A DNA stretch of 64,000 nt from CAZGUH01 sp964529005 (GTDB lineage Bacteria; Actinomycetota; Acidimicrobiia; Acidimicrobiales; Ilumatobacteraceae), in the NCBI GenBank assembly GCA_964529005.1, contig CAZGUH010000009.1, positions 1 through 64,000 of the forward strand, given 5' to 3'. The position numbers and the translations under genes were made by a program. Under the pieces are notes generated by a model. That model ran no database searches. It was not told where the DNA came from and saw nothing but the letters and a program-made list of their open reading frames with translations. Below are positions 41,882 through 51,573 of this stretch, piece after piece (the first letter of the stretch is position 1; every line of letters starts with the position of its first letter).

Positions 41882-43186
41882 TCACCCGCGGCGGCTCGTG
41901 TCGGCCAACGCGGGCCAGTCGGTGTGCTGTCGAAACGCGTCCCCGATGTACTCGTCGCCCGGCATCTCCCCTGACCACTGCGACAGCTCGGCAACGGTGG
42001 GCCCAATCGAATCGGCGATCGTCCGCATCCGGGCCATGTCGAAGCCATACAGGTTCGCCGCGGTCAAGCCGATCATCTGCGCGACATGCTCGGGAGCGAT
42101 GTCGCGGAACGTGCATTGCATGGCCAGCCGAGTGTACGGATGCGTTCCTTCCAGATGCGGATAGTCGCTCCCCCACATCATCTGCGATGTGCCCCGAGCC
42201 GGGAACATGCAAGCCTCGTCGTGGGACATGAACGACGCACCGACGAAGAAGTTCTTCGTCCAGTACTCGCTCGGCAACTGAGGGAGCGACGCGCGGATCG
42301 CCGGATCGAGGCAATTGAGCGCGACGGCGTCGAGATCCCGAACCATCTCCGGGATCCACTGCGCACGCACTTCCGTCAAGACGTACTTGAGCCGCGGAAA
42401 CCTGTCGAACACCCCACTGAAGAGGAGCTGCCACACTCCCCTGCGCATGATGAAGCTGCGCTCCATCAGCAACATCGCCTTGGTCCCCTGACCGGTCTTG
42501 TACCCGTACAGCTCACCCCCGCCGGCATGGGTGTGCAATGGCATGTCGAGTTGAGCGCACACGTCGTACAACGGGTCCAGAGTGCCGTCGTAGTAGCACG
42601 GCAGGTCATGCCGCGGCGCCGGGAAGTTGATTCCCTTGAGTCCGGCGCCGTGGGCCCACTTGACCTCTTCGACGGCGGCATCGACATCCGCGATCGGAAC
42701 ATATGCCAGCGCCACCTGCCGTCCGTCGGAGTGCTGGATGAAGTCGGCGATCCAGCGGTTGTAGATCCGGCAGCCGACCGCGTCGTACTGGCGATTCGTC
42801 CACGACTCTCGCGGATGCAGGAAACCTTCTGCGACGAGCGGCATCGGCTCACCGTTCTCGTGACCATGAAAGATCACTTCGCCGGCGATTCCCGATTCAT
42901 CCAGGTCCCGGAGTCGCGCAATGGGGTCCCACGCGCCCTCGATCCCCGAAACGCGCTCCATGGCCGCGACCGTCTTGGGGTCGGGCCGCTGCCCACCGAG
43001 GAACGCCGTGATCAACTTGTCGAAGTCCGGCATTCCCGTGGCCTCGTTCCGGCGACTGCGAACCTCCTTCACCTGCTCGTCGAAGAGCGAGAGGTACTTC
43101 TTCGGGCAATAGTCGCGATACGCCTCGATGGGTGGACCGACATGACCATCGCAACTGATCACCAGGTATCGCTCATCAGCCTGCAA
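41882..43186 (-). CDS. Amidohydrolase_2 family metal-dependent hydrolase
   Basis: A 434-residue TIM-barrel amidohydrolase. The metal motif is VISCDGHVGPP (DxH) and the middle His lies in LHTHAGGGELYGY (near residue 232). Then LTEVRAQWIPEMVRDLD and the C-terminal MMWGSDYPHLEGTHP. It differs from the two EPPDLW-type proteins nearby and belongs to another branch of the same family. First gene of a two-gene unit with the CMD-like protein. Its promoter (43291-43319) overlaps the end of the upstream LLM gene. Confidence 0.82.
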   Translation of the reverse strand: MQADERYLVISCDGHVGPPIEAYRDYCPKKYLSLFDEQVKEVRSRRNEATGMPDFDKLITAFLGGQRPDPKTVAAMERVSGIEGAWDPIARLRDLDESGIAGEVIFHGHENGEPMPLVAEGFLHPRESWTNRQYDAVGCRIYNRWIADFIQHSDGRQVALAYVPIADVDAAVEEVKWAHGAGLKGINFPAPRHDLPCYYDGTLDPLYDVCAQLDMPLHTHAGGGELYGYKTGQGTKAMLLMERSFIMRRGVWQLLFSGVFDRFPRLKYVLTEVRAQWIPEMVRDLDAVALNCLDPAIRASLPQLPSEYWTKNFFVGASFMSHDEACMFPARGTSQMMWGSDYPHLEGTHPYTRLAMQCTFRDIAPEHVAQMIGLTAANLYGFDMARMRTIADSIGPTVAELSQWSGEMPGDEYIGDAFRQHTDWPALADTSRRG

Positions 43187-43290
43187 CGCTTACCCCCAAC
43201 TCGTCATCGGGTCGATCCTCGTGCCGCGCTTCGACGCCGAAGCCGGCACGCGACCGCACATTCCACGTTTGCGCGTCAAAATCTATGATC

Positions 43291-43319
43291 ATGGTACGGT
43301 GGATCCGGCCCATCGTCAA
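43291..43319 (-). promoter_or_regulatory. Promoter of amidohydrolase 41882-43186
   Basis: Minus strand TTGACG (43314-43319), 17-bp spacer, TACCAT (43291-43296). TGATCA (43286-43291) follows the -10 directly. The -35 lies over the stop codon of the LLM gene. Confidence 0.65.
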
Positions 43320-44245
43320 CACTGCGACAGGGCCGCCAATAGCTCTTCCAGCGTCTGCGGGGAGACTTCCTTGGGCAGAAGCTGAACTGCGACGTGGTCG
43401 GCGCCGGCGGCGAGATGGGCGTGGACGCGCGCCACGACGTCGTCGACCGTCCCGTGCGCCACGAGAGCGTCGACGAGTCGATCGCTGAGCGGTCGTCGAA
43501 CGTCGTCGTCGTCGAAGCCCATTCGGCGCCAGTGCCGCACGTAGTTCTCGTACTGCGCGTAGTTGCCGAGGAAAGCGCGGGCGGCTTCACGAGCGTCCGC
43601 CGGATCGTTCATGACGAGGGCCGCCTGGGCGGGCGCGACCAGGCCCTCGGGGACAGCGCTCCGAGCGCGGGCGGAGTGGTCCGGTGTCGACAGGTACGGA
43701 TGGCAGCCGACGGCACGTTCACTCGCCAACCGCATCATCGCCGGCCCGAGTGCGGCCAGGACGCGACACCCCGCATCGATCCCAAACCCGTCGAGGTCGT
43801 CCAGGTAGCGTGACATGCTGGCCAGCGTCGGAGCGCTCGGCTCGCGCCCCTTGGCGGCGAGGAATTCCGGGTGGCTCACGCCGAGACCGAGGAGGAACCG
43901 GCCGGGAAAGGTCGACTCGATCTGATCGACCTCAGCAGCGAGCCCGGCGGCCGGCTGCGTCCAGATGTTGGTTACGCCTGTTGCGACGACGAGATCCTTC
44001 GTCGCCCCGAGCAACTCGTCGACGACGCCGATGAGCGACGGTCGGATCCCACCCGACACCCACAGCGTTCGAAGACCGAACGCCTCCGTGGTTCTGGCAA
44101 CGACCCGAGCGTCCGGACCGTGGGCGAGATCGCGATTGGAGATCCACAGACCCACGGGGCCCAGCCGGTCACGCCACGCCGCAGCAGTCATCGCCGACAC
44201 GTCCGCGGCACGCCCAGCTCTGCGGTGGCCGTCGTCGAGATCCAT
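43316..44245 (-). CDS. LLM-class F420/FMN-dependent oxidoreductase
   Basis: A 309-residue luciferase-like monooxygenase-fold protein. It shows GPVGLWISNRDLAHG at the start, VVATGVTNIWTQPAAGLAAE near residue 95, then FPGRFLLGLGVSHPEF, and a C-terminal DHVAVQLLP. The pattern matches actinobacterial TIGR03620-like F420-dependent enzymes. Residues 1-18 may be extra; an ATG at MTAAAWRDRLG is an alternative start. It is the last gene of a five-gene unit beginning at 49566, 4 nt after the MDR gene. Confidence 0.82.
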   Translation of the reverse strand: MDLDDGHRRAGRAADVSAMTAAAWRDRLGPVGLWISNRDLAHGPDARVVARTTEAFGLRTLWVSGGIRPSLIGVVDELLGATKDLVVATGVTNIWTQPAAGLAAEVDQIESTFPGRFLLGLGVSHPEFLAAKGREPSAPTLASMSRYLDDLDGFGIDAGCRVLAALGPAMMRLASERAVGCHPYLSTPDHSARARSAVPEGLVAPAQAALVMNDPADAREAARAFLGNYAQYENYVRHWRRMGFDDDDVRRPLSDRLVDALVAHGTVDDVVARVHAHLAAGADHVAVQLLPKEVSPQTLEELLAALSQC

Positions 44246-44249
44246 GCCG

Positions 44250-45245
44250 TCAACGTCCGTCTTCGATCTGCACGACGATCTTCCCGCATGAGGTCCGGTC
44301 AGCGAGCAGGCGGAGCGCCTCGGGAGCGTGCTCGAACGAGGGCTTCGCCGTGACGAGCGGACGGATCGAGCCGTCGGCGTAGAGCCGCAGCAACTCGTCA
44401 TGACACTGCCGGACGAGGTTCGGAGTGCGGTCCCGATACGGTCCCCAGTGGATCCCGACGACGCTGTAGTTCTTCATCAGCACGTGATTCACGGGCGCTT
44501 CGGGCACTCGACCGGACGTGAAGCCCACGGTCACGATCCGGCCCTCCCATGCGACGCACCGGCGACTGCGATCGAACACGTCGCCCCCGACCGGGTCGAA
44601 GACGACGTCGGCCCCCCGACCGTCGGTCACCTCGCGAACCACGTCGACGAAGTCCTCGGTCAGGTAGTCGATCACGACGTCGGCACCGAGGCGACGGCAG
44701 ACATCCGCCTTGCCGGGGCCGCCCGCGGTGGCGATCACGACCGCGCCGGCCGCCAGACCGAGCTGGATGGCAGCTGAGCCGATTCCGCCGGCGCCACCGT
44801 GCACCAACAACGTCTCGCCCTTCTGAAGCCGCGCCCGATGGTGGAGTCCGAACCACCCGGTTTGGTAGGTGATCGGCAATGCCGCCGCATCGCTGTCATC
44901 GATTGACTCCGGGATCGGGTACACCTCGTCCGGCCGAGCGAGAACGCGAGTCGACAACGCCCCTCGCGGCGAGGTCGGCAACACGATGACTCGTTCGCCC
45001 TCACGAACGCCGCTCACGTCGTCCCCGACCGCAACCACTCGACCGCTCGCCTCGAGACCGGGGGTGAACGGCAGCGGGGGCTTCACCTGGTACTGGCCGC
45101 GACACAGCAGGACGTCAGGGAAGTTCAGAGCGCACGCCGCAACCTCGATCGCGAGCTCACCCTGGCCGGGCGAAACCGGCTCCACGTCGTCGAGACGCAT
45201 CACATCCAGCGGTTCTCCAAGTTCGTGCACTCTCCACGCGCGCAT
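44250..45245 (-). CDS. Quinone-oxidoreductase-like MDR protein
   Basis: A 331-residue medium-chain reductase of the zinc-free quinone oxidoreductase type. The GroES-like domain has CALNFPDVLLCRGQYQVKPP and FTPGLEASGRV. The Rossmann site is LLVHGGAGGIGSAAIQLGLA (near residue 143), then DPVGGDVFDRS. No structural or catalytic zinc Cys pattern is seen. Members reduce enoyl or quinone groups with NADPH. The ATG at 45245 has GAGGAG 6 nt upstream; a start four codons earlier lacks it. Confidence 0.87.
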   Translation of the reverse strand: MRAWRVHELGEPLDVMRLDDVEPVSPGQGELAIEVAACALNFPDVLLCRGQYQVKPPLPFTPGLEASGRVVAVGDDVSGVREGERVIVLPTSPRGALSTRVLARPDEVYPIPESIDDSDAAALPITYQTGWFGLHHRARLQKGETLLVHGGAGGIGSAAIQLGLAAGAVVIATAGGPGKADVCRRLGADVVIDYLTEDFVDVVREVTDGRGADVVFDPVGGDVFDRSRRCVAWEGRIVTVGFTSGRVPEAPVNHVLMKNYSVVGIHWGPYRDRTPNLVRQCHDELLRLYADGSIRPLVTAKPSFEHAPEALRLLADRTSCGKIVVQIEDGR

Positions 45246-45297
45246 GGCTCTCCTCACCGGCGTCGGTTGATGACGCCCGTCGCTCGCCGACCTGCTC

Positions 45298-47439
45298 TCA
45301 ATCGGCGCCGTCGTCGACGCGCACCAGAGCGTCGACGGCGACGACCCCGCGGTTTGCGCGGACGATGACTGGATTGAGGTCGACCTCGACGATCCGCGGC
45401 AGGGCGGCGACGAGATCTCCCACGTTGCTCATCACGTCGGCAAGCGCGACGTGCGCGGCCTCCCCGAGGTGGCGCAACGTCGGTGTCGCCCGAACGAGCT
45501 CCAGAGCGAGCGCGGGAGCGAGCGGTGCGGCCGACACTGTGACCGGCGTGTTTTCGTCGGCGCCGGCGCCGCCTCCGCCGATTGCCACGACCGGTCCGAA
45601 GATCGGATCTCGGACGGCTCCGACGAGCACCTCCATCGTCCCGAAGGCCATCTCCTGCACGACGAACCCGTCCAGCGTCGCTCCTGGAGCGGACCGACGA
45701 ACGTCGTCCAACATCGACTCGGCGGCGGCCATCACCTCCGTCGCGCTAGTGAGGGCGACGCGGACTCCGCCGGCCTTCGCCTTGTGTGGCAGATCTGGTG
45801 ACACCACCTTCAGCACCGCAGGAAAGCGCGACCAACCACGAAGCAGTTGTTCGAGCGCGTCGAGCGACGCCGACTCCGTGCTCGCGGTGTCGACGAAGGG
45901 CGTCCCCACTGCCCGCAGCAGTGCGGCGGACGCCAGCTCGTCGAGGAATCCGGTGCGTCCTCGCATGCTCTCCTTCAACGCTGGCCAGTCGACGTCGGCA
46001 CGGTGACGAGCAGCCGGCGGCTCGGGGCGGAACCAGTGGGCGATCGTCGAGAACGTCGTGTCCAACGTGCGGAACAAACCGGCGCGTTCGTTGCGCTCGA
46101 AGGCCTCGACACCTTCACCCTGGAAGTACTGGCTCATCCAGGCGACAGCCACCGGGACCTCGACGTGACTGGCCTGTTCCGACACGAACTTGGGCCGGGT
46201 GACTGCGACCGAGTGATGCAGAGCGATGGCGAACGGAAGCACGATGACCCCGACATCTGGATCGGAAGCGAGCGCCTTGAGGGCGAGACCGAGAGCGTCC
46301 CCCATGCCCGCCATGCCGGTGAGGTCGACGGGATTCCCCACGACGGTGTAGTCGGGCAGGAACGGCGCCAGTGCTTCGACGGTCTCCGGAGCCAACGCAG
46401 CCAAGGGCACACCGTGACGGTCCGCCGCGTCACAGGTCAGGATCCCGGCACCACCGGAGCTGGTGAGAACCGCGACGGACCGCGCTCGCGGCGCCTCGTG
46501 ACGAAACTTGGCGAGGAAGGCACTGGCTTCGAGCCCCTCGTCGAGGCTGTCGACCACGAGCACGCCGCGCGCCTGCAGAGCAGCGACGGCGGCTCGAGCG
46601 TCGCCGACGGCCGTACCGGTGTGTGATGCGACCGCGGCGGCGCCGGTGCGGGAGCGACCGGCCTTCAGCGCGATCACGGGAACTCCTGCTTCGCGCGCAG
46701 CGTCGAGCGCGTCGAGCAACGTGGAGCCACGCTCGAGGGTTTCGAAGTAGAGGAAGATGGCGTCGACCTCGGGTTGCCCCACGAGGTATCCGATGCAGTC
46801 ACCCACGTCGATGTCGACGGAGTTGCCAGTGGCCACCCAGTACGAGAACGGCACGCCCCGCGTGTGTGCGTGCAGGAGATACGTGCCGATGCCGCCGCTC
46901 TGCGACACGATCGCGATGCCGTGACCGCCTGCGATCTGCCGCCCCATCTCGGCCACGCCCGGCCCGAAGTTCATGAGCGCTTTCGTCGCGAAGTTCGACA
47001 TTCCGAGGCAGTTCGGGCCGAGGATGCGAATGCCGTAGTGGCGAGCGAGCTCGGCCAGACGCCGTTCTCGGACTGCGCCCTCGTGCCCGATCTCCTTGAA
47101 CCCGGACGAGATCACGACAGCGGTCGGGATCCCGCTCTTCGCCGATTCCTCGACCGCTCGGATCGCCGCGTCGCTGCGCACGACGATGACGGAGCAGTCC
47201 ACATGCTCACCGATGGCCGTCACCGACGGGTAGCACGGCAGGTCACCGATGACCGAGTACTTGGGATTTACCGGGAAGACTCGTCCCCGGTATCCGGTTC
47301 CCACGAGACCGCCGAGCGCTTGACCCCCGACGGAGTCCGGGAGCGGAGACGCCCCGACCACTGCGATCGACGACGGCGAGAACAGCGGGGATAGAGGGTG
47401 CCTGGCGCCGCCGTGTTCGTCGACCGCAGGCTGCTTCAT
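45298..47439 (-). CDS. NDP-forming acyl-CoA synthetase (fused)
   Basis: A 713-residue fused acetate-CoA ligase (ADP-forming)-like protein. Residues 15-150 form the CoA-binding Rossmann domain (LFSPSSIAVVGASPLPDSVG). The succinyl-CoA-ligase-like domains follow, with the phosphohistidine in AAVASHTGTAVGDA (near residue 268). The C-terminal ATP-grasp begins near 495 (GTPFVDTAS, FPAVLKVVSPDLPHKAKAGG) and ends VVEVDLNPVIV. It probably activates a carboxylic acid made by the neighbouring enzymes. The start overlaps the stop of the FAH-family gene (ATGA), so expression is coupled. Confidence 0.88.
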   Translation of the reverse strand: MKQPAVDEHGGARHPLSPLFSPSSIAVVGASPLPDSVGGQALGGLVGTGYRGRVFPVNPKYSVIGDLPCYPSVTAIGEHVDCSVIVVRSDAAIRAVEESAKSGIPTAVVISSGFKEIGHEGAVRERRLAELARHYGIRILGPNCLGMSNFATKALMNFGPGVAEMGRQIAGGHGIAIVSQSGGIGTYLLHAHTRGVPFSYWVATGNSVDIDVGDCIGYLVGQPEVDAIFLYFETLERGSTLLDALDAAREAGVPVIALKAGRSRTGAAAVASHTGTAVGDARAAVAALQARGVLVVDSLDEGLEASAFLAKFRHEAPRARSVAVLTSSGGAGILTCDAADRHGVPLAALAPETVEALAPFLPDYTVVGNPVDLTGMAGMGDALGLALKALASDPDVGVIVLPFAIALHHSVAVTRPKFVSEQASHVEVPVAVAWMSQYFQGEGVEAFERNERAGLFRTLDTTFSTIAHWFRPEPPAARHRADVDWPALKESMRGRTGFLDELASAALLRAVGTPFVDTASTESASLDALEQLLRGWSRFPAVLKVVSPDLPHKAKAGGVRVALTSATEVMAAAESMLDDVRRSAPGATLDGFVVQEMAFGTMEVLVGAVRDPIFGPVVAIGGGGAGADENTPVTVSAAPLAPALALELVRATPTLRHLGEAAHVALADVMSNVGDLVAALPRIVEVDLNPVIVRANRGVVAVDALVRVDDGAD

Positions 47440-48362
47440 CGACGGAGCTCCTTTAGGTGTTCAGGGGGGACGATCGCATGGCGCAGCGTGCCGAGTCTCT
47501 CGACCTCGATCTCCACGACGTCCCCCGGAACGAGCCAGTCTGGCCCGCAGCCCTTGCCCGCGAGCATGCGGAGCTCGCCGATGCAGCCGCCGGGAACCGT
47601 GCCCGATCCGATGACGTCGCCTGCGACGACACGCGTGCCGCGGCTGGCATAGGCGATCATCTCCGCGAAGCTCCACTGCATGTCACGGAGATTGCCATCG
47701 CTGATCGTGGCGCCGTTGACGCGCGCGCGCAGCGCCAGGTCGAAGCTCCGCTCGGTGCGCCGGTCGTCGAGCTCGTCCGGTGTCACGAGATATGGACCGA
47801 GCGAGCTGGCCGAGTCCTTGCCCTTCGCCGGCCCGAGTCCGACGCGCATCTCCCGAAGTTGCAGGTCTCGCGCGGAGAAGTCGCAGAACACGCAGTAGCC
47901 CGCGATGTGGGCCTCCGCTTCCTCGGGCGTCAGGTTCGCCCCGGGAACACCGACGATCGCAGCGACCTCGAGTTCGTAGTCCCAACATCTCGAGCCTGGC
48001 GCGACCGCGACGTCGTCGGCCGGTCCGCACACGCTCTGCGGATTCCCGAAGTAGAACACCGGTGCCTCATACCACTCAGGCTGGGGGTCGCGACCCTGCC
48101 CGTTGCGGACGTGCTGCTCAAACGACAGGAAGTCGCGCAGCGACGGCGGCACGGGCACCGGGGCAAGCAGGCGGACCGCGTCCTCGTCGAAAACATCCGC
48201 CCCGGAGAGCGCGGCCTCGGCGGCGTGCTGCATCGCCTCGTGGCCCCGGGCAATCAGCCCGACCATCGATGCCCCGGTTCGAGCCGCGTAGATCTGGCCG
48301 TCCATGACGACACCGACACGGGCGGCGGCCGCGCCGTCTGGGATGAATGACGCCCAACGCAT
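47436..48362 (-). CDS. Fumarylacetoacetate hydrolase-family protein
   Basis: A 308-residue FAH-fold protein. A catalytic and metal site is seen in CWDYELEVAAIVG (Glu ligands, near residue 136), the region GYCVFCDFSARDLQLREM carries the Asp, and then KGKDSASSLGPYLVTPDEL and the late GSGTVPGGCIGEL. Such enzymes cleave C-C bonds of diketo acids or isomerise and decarboxylate them in aromatic catabolism. It starts 16 nt after the amidohydrolase gene and overlaps the synthetase gene. The ATG at 48362 is preferred because the family normally begins about MRWASF. Confidence 0.87.
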   Translation of the reverse strand: MRWASFIPDGAAAARVGVVMDGQIYAARTGASMVGLIARGHEAMQHAAEAALSGADVFDEDAVRLLAPVPVPPSLRDFLSFEQHVRNGQGRDPQPEWYEAPVFYFGNPQSVCGPADDVAVAPGSRCWDYELEVAAIVGVPGANLTPEEAEAHIAGYCVFCDFSARDLQLREMRVGLGPAKGKDSASSLGPYLVTPDELDDRRTERSFDLALRARVNGATISDGNLRDMQWSFAEMIAYASRGTRVVAGDVIGSGTVPGGCIGELRMLAGKGCGPDWLVPGDVVEIEVERLGTLRHAIVPPEHLKELRR

Positions 48363-48378
48363 GATCTCGTCCGTGTAC

Positions 48379-49566
48379 TCAGACGACGCTGGACACGGGC
48401 ACATCGAGGTGGTAGAGGCGCGCAGCGGTCTCGTACAGAACCTTGCGGACGAAGGAATCGGGAAGACCAGACAGCGTGTCCTCGACCACCGTCTTCGGGT
48501 TCGGTGACGACGATGCCGGTCCCGGTGAGAGGCTGGTCGGGTGCGGGTAGTCGGTTTCGAACATCACGTTGTCCGGAAGGAGCTCGTGCATCGCGCGCAC
48601 CGTCCAGCGCTCGAACCAGAAGCTGCCGTAGACCTGGCGTCGCATGTAGAAGCTCGGTAGCTCCCGGTTCGGATAGGCCCCAGCGGCCCCCGAGTTCAGC
48701 CATTGCCAGTCGAGCGCCTCGAGCAGGTACGGAAGCCACCCGAAGCCGCTCTCGACGGAGACGAACTGCAGCATGGGATGCCTGACACAGATGTCGGTCA
48801 GCGTGACCTCGGCGATCGCGGCCGCGTTGCTGAGGAATGAAAGCCCGCTCTGCTTCGCGTAGTCGAGGCGTTCCTGCTTTGCGGCCATGATGCCCTTCAG
48901 GTCGCTCTCGGAGAAGTTCATGAACCCGACGTGGAAGTTGATGGACAGCTCGAGCTCCTCTGCCAGTGAGAGCAGCGGATCCCACGATTCGTCACGCAGC
49001 CTGGGCAGACCGAACTTCTCCGGCGCACTGCTGAAGAGGATTCCCTTGTGTCCCAAGGCCGCGGCACGCCTGACTTCGCCGAGACACGCATCCTGGTCCC
49101 AGAACGGAAGCGCCATGATGGGGACCAGCCGACGACGGTCCTCCGACGCGAAGTCGGCGAGGAAGTCGTTGTAGGCCCGGACGATATCGAGCTGCAGTTC
49201 GGGATCGCCGAGGGCCATGATCACCGGGCCGTAGAAGCCCAGGAGGTTCGGATACAACACCTGCGCGAACACGCCGTACTCGTCCATACGCTCCAGTCGG
49301 GCGCGCGGGTGCCAGGAGCCCGGATCCGCCTCGTCCAGCGTCGGGGGGAACGATGGCGGATGCGCTCGCCAACCTGCGCATGCCCAGTTGGCGACGCCGA
49401 TCAGGGGGCGGCCTCCGATGTGCCACCGCTCGATGCCCCGCCGTTCGTCGAATGCGACGAACGGCGCTCGGTCTGCCCACTTCCGCCCGATGCGCGACGT
49501 CCACAGGTCAGGCGGCTCGGTGATGTGCGAGTCGACATCCACCACGGGGTACTTGTCAGCGAGCAC
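48379..49566 (-). CDS. Amidohydrolase_2 family metal-dependent hydrolase
   Basis: A 395-residue TIM-barrel amidohydrolase with VVDVDSHITEPPDLWTSR (DxH metal motif) at the start. ELSINFHVGFMNFSES carries the middle His (near residue 210), FVSVESGFGWLPYLLEALDW follows, and the C-terminal Asp is in FETDYPHPTSLSP. It is a paralogue of the protein at 39887-41170. First gene of the unit amidohydrolase - FAH - acyl-CoA synthetase - MDR - LLM, with a consensus-like promoter 33-61 bp upstream. Confidence 0.85.
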   Translation of the reverse strand: MLADKYPVVDVDSHITEPPDLWTSRIGRKWADRAPFVAFDERRGIERWHIGGRPLIGVANWACAGWRAHPPSFPPTLDEADPGSWHPRARLERMDEYGVFAQVLYPNLLGFYGPVIMALGDPELQLDIVRAYNDFLADFASEDRRRLVPIMALPFWDQDACLGEVRRAAALGHKGILFSSAPEKFGLPRLRDESWDPLLSLAEELELSINFHVGFMNFSESDLKGIMAAKQERLDYAKQSGLSFLSNAAAIAEVTLTDICVRHPMLQFVSVESGFGWLPYLLEALDWQWLNSGAAGAYPNRELPSFYMRRQVYGSFWFERWTVRAMHELLPDNVMFETDYPHPTSLSPGPASSSPNPKTVVEDTLSGLPDSFVRKVLYETAARLYHLDVPVSSVV

Positions 49567-49598
49567 GAAGACCCTCTCTCGAGCAATCTGTGATAATG

Positions 49599-49627
49599 AT
49601 CATAAGTGCCTGTCCCGAGCCGGTCAA
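49599..49627 (-). promoter_or_regulatory. Promoter of the five-gene catabolic unit
   Basis: Minus strand TTGACC (49622-49627), 17-bp spacer, TATGAT (49599-49604). TGATCA (49597-49602) overlaps the -10 in the same register as at 41240-41247. The -35 overlaps the end of the SDR gene. Confidence 0.7.
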
Positions 49628-50550
49628 ACGCCGGCGACGTAGCGCCGGAACCGAGCGTCGCTTTCCTCGACGCTTCTGCAGATCTCCGGCAGGACCTCGA
49701 ATCCGTCGCGGTCGACGATCGCGTCACAGTGCGCGCCGACGTCTTCCGGCGTCAGCGCCTGCGTGTTCGTGTATCCCCTCGTCTGGCCGAGGAAGACTTC
49801 GTTGATCGTTCCGCTTCCGACCTCGACGTACTTGCCGGTGAACGCGCACGATTCGTGGGAGAGGAACAGCATCGCGGGCGCGACGCGGTCGATCGTTCGC
49901 AAGCCCGTCGGCCCTGCCGGCCCCGCAGAGAAGTACGAACTTGCCGACGTGAACGCGTGCGGCCCGAGCGCGTTCACCTTCACGCCGTGCGGAGCGCCTT
50001 CGGCTGCCAGGCAACGGGTGAGCCCGACGCCAGCCGCTTTCGCGGCGCCGTACACCGCCATCCGGGCGTATCCGAACATCGCGCTGGAGACGACGTTGAC
50101 GATCCGTCCGTAGCCCGCCGCCTTCATGTGCGGCCACACTGCCCGACACATCCAGATCGCTCCCAGGGTGTGGACGCCCACGATGCGACCGACGTCCGAT
50201 TCCGACATCTCCTCGAACGGCGCCGCCTGGAACACACCTGCGTTGTTGATCAGGACATCGACCCGTCCCCACGCGTCGAGAGCCGTCCGGACGACGGCGC
50301 GGGCTGAGTCCGCTTCGGCAACGCTGTTCGTGTCCGCGATCGCCTGGCCTCCGGCATCACGAATCGACTCGACGACCGCCACCGCATCGGCGCGCTGGAC
50401 GCCGCGCCCGTCGGGACCGACTCCGAGATCGTTCACCACCACTCGCGCCCCGCGCGCGGCGAGCAGCCGTGCGTACAGCTGGCCCAGGCTTGCCGGACCT
50501 CCTGCGCCCGTGACGATGACGACACGATCGTCGAAACACATCTCATCCAT
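49624..50550 (-). CDS. Short-chain dehydrogenase/reductase
   Basis: A 308-residue SDR. The cofactor site is VVIVTGAGGPASLGQLYARLL, with a slightly expanded glycine motif, then VVVNDLGVG. NNAG appears near residue 107, SSAMFG supplies the Ser, and the Tyr/Lys pair is in VYGAAKAAGVGL (near 170). The layout with NDLG and a C-terminal extension of about 60 residues resembles MFE-2-type 3-hydroxyacyl-CoA dehydrogenases. Two ATGs three codons apart are possible starts. Last gene of the unit with the LLM and D-aminoacylase-like genes. Confidence 0.85.
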   Translation of the reverse strand: MDEMCFDDRVVIVTGAGGPASLGQLYARLLAARGARVVVNDLGVGPDGRGVQRADAVAVVESIRDAGGQAIADTNSVAEADSARAVVRTALDAWGRVDVLINNAGVFQAAPFEEMSESDVGRIVGVHTLGAIWMCRAVWPHMKAAGYGRIVNVVSSAMFGYARMAVYGAAKAAGVGLTRCLAAEGAPHGVKVNALGPHAFTSASSYFSAGPAGPTGLRTIDRVAPAMLFLSHESCAFTGKYVEVGSGTINEVFLGQTRGYTNTQALTPEDVGAHCDAIVDRDGFEVLPEICRSVEESDARFRRYVAGV

Positions 50551-50604
50551 GGCGGAGCACTCCGTCGAGTCGATCGAGGTCTCCGTCGCCAGCACCGACC
50601 GGCA

Positions 50605-51519
50605 TCACCCGGCGATCCCGATCGACTCGGCATACTTCGTGATCGCATCGAGATCCGTCGTGATCCCCACGTGCATGTCGTCCACCAACGGCCACGGGTC
50701 GACGACGACCCGATCGAGCCCGGCAGCACCGAACTCCTCCAGTTGGCGTCGATCCGGCTGCGGGCGAACGACGCCGGTGATCTCGTAGTCGTCGGGGTCG
50801 AGGCCCTGGTCCTCTCGCATGCGACGGATGTCGCGGACGAACGCTCGGATGGCCCCGAGATCCCACCCTTCCTTCGCGCGACGGGTCTCCTCGGCGAATC
50901 GGTCGACCCGGCCGTAGTAGCCAGCACACCGAGCCGCTCGCCGATATCCGGGCCTCGAGTATCCGCCACCGAGGATCCGCGATCGTGTCGGCCCGTCGAC
51001 GGGCTTCGGTTCGAACCCGATCTCGGGGATCGTGAAGTGCTCCGACCGGTAGGTGGGCCGTGGGTCCGTGAGCAGGGTGCGCATGCAATCGAGCATCTCG
51101 TCCGTCAAGGCTCCGCGGGTGGCCCAGTCGACGCCGAAGATCTCGTACTCCTCTCGGAGCCAGCCGATCCCGACGCCAAGGTCGAGCCGGCCGCGAGAGA
51201 GCCGATCGAGCGTCGCGAAGGCCTTCGCCGTCAAGACGGGATGACGAGCGGCGAGGAGGTAGATGCCGACCCCCAGACGGATCTTCTCGGTCACCGCAGC
51301 GATGTGGGACAGGACGAGGAGCGGATCGAGGAACGGAGAATCAGGATCGAAGGGCTGGGTGTTCGGACCCGCTGGATAGTCGGATTCGATGCGCGTCGGA
51401 ACGACGATGTGCTCGCCGAGCCAGACCGATTCGAATCCGAGCTGCTCGGCCATTCGTCCCGCCGATGCCATGCACGACGCGTCGAGCGCCACGATGTTGA
51501 GACCAATCTGGGGAAGCAT
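50605..51519 (-). CDS. LLM-class F420/FMN-dependent oxidoreductase
   Basis: A 304-residue luciferase-like flavin or F420 oxidoreductase. FESVWLGEHIVVPTRIES near residue 30 is typical, with LGVGIYLLAARHPVLTAK near 83, then GRLDLGVGIGWLREEYEIFG, and an F420-family C-terminus ending at WPLVDDMHVG. ATG with AAGGAG 6 nt upstream. It lies between the D-aminoacylase-like gene (54-bp gap) and the SDR gene on the same strand. Not closely similar to the LLM protein at 43316. Confidence 0.87.
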   Translation of the reverse strand: MLPQIGLNIVALDASCMASAGRMAEQLGFESVWLGEHIVVPTRIESDYPAGPNTQPFDPDSPFLDPLLVLSHIAAVTEKIRLGVGIYLLAARHPVLTAKAFATLDRLSRGRLDLGVGIGWLREEYEIFGVDWATRGALTDEMLDCMRTLLTDPRPTYRSEHFTIPEIGFEPKPVDGPTRSRILGGGYSRPGYRRAARCAGYYGRVDRFAEETRRAKEGWDLGAIRAFVRDIRRMREDQGLDPDDYEITGVVRPQPDRRQLEEFGAAGLDRVVVDPWPLVDDMHVGITTDLDAITKYAESIGIAG

Positions 51520-51573
51520 CGTTCTCCTTGAGCAGGACGTCCGTCGAGACGCAGACGACTGTGGACGTCTCGA

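Noticed and set aside
49591..49606. AT-rich TGATAATGATCATAAG as a stand-alone operator
   Set aside because: At first taken as an independent operator, but its core is the -10 box of a 17-bp-spacer promoter. It is reported as promoter plus overlapping TGATCA instead.
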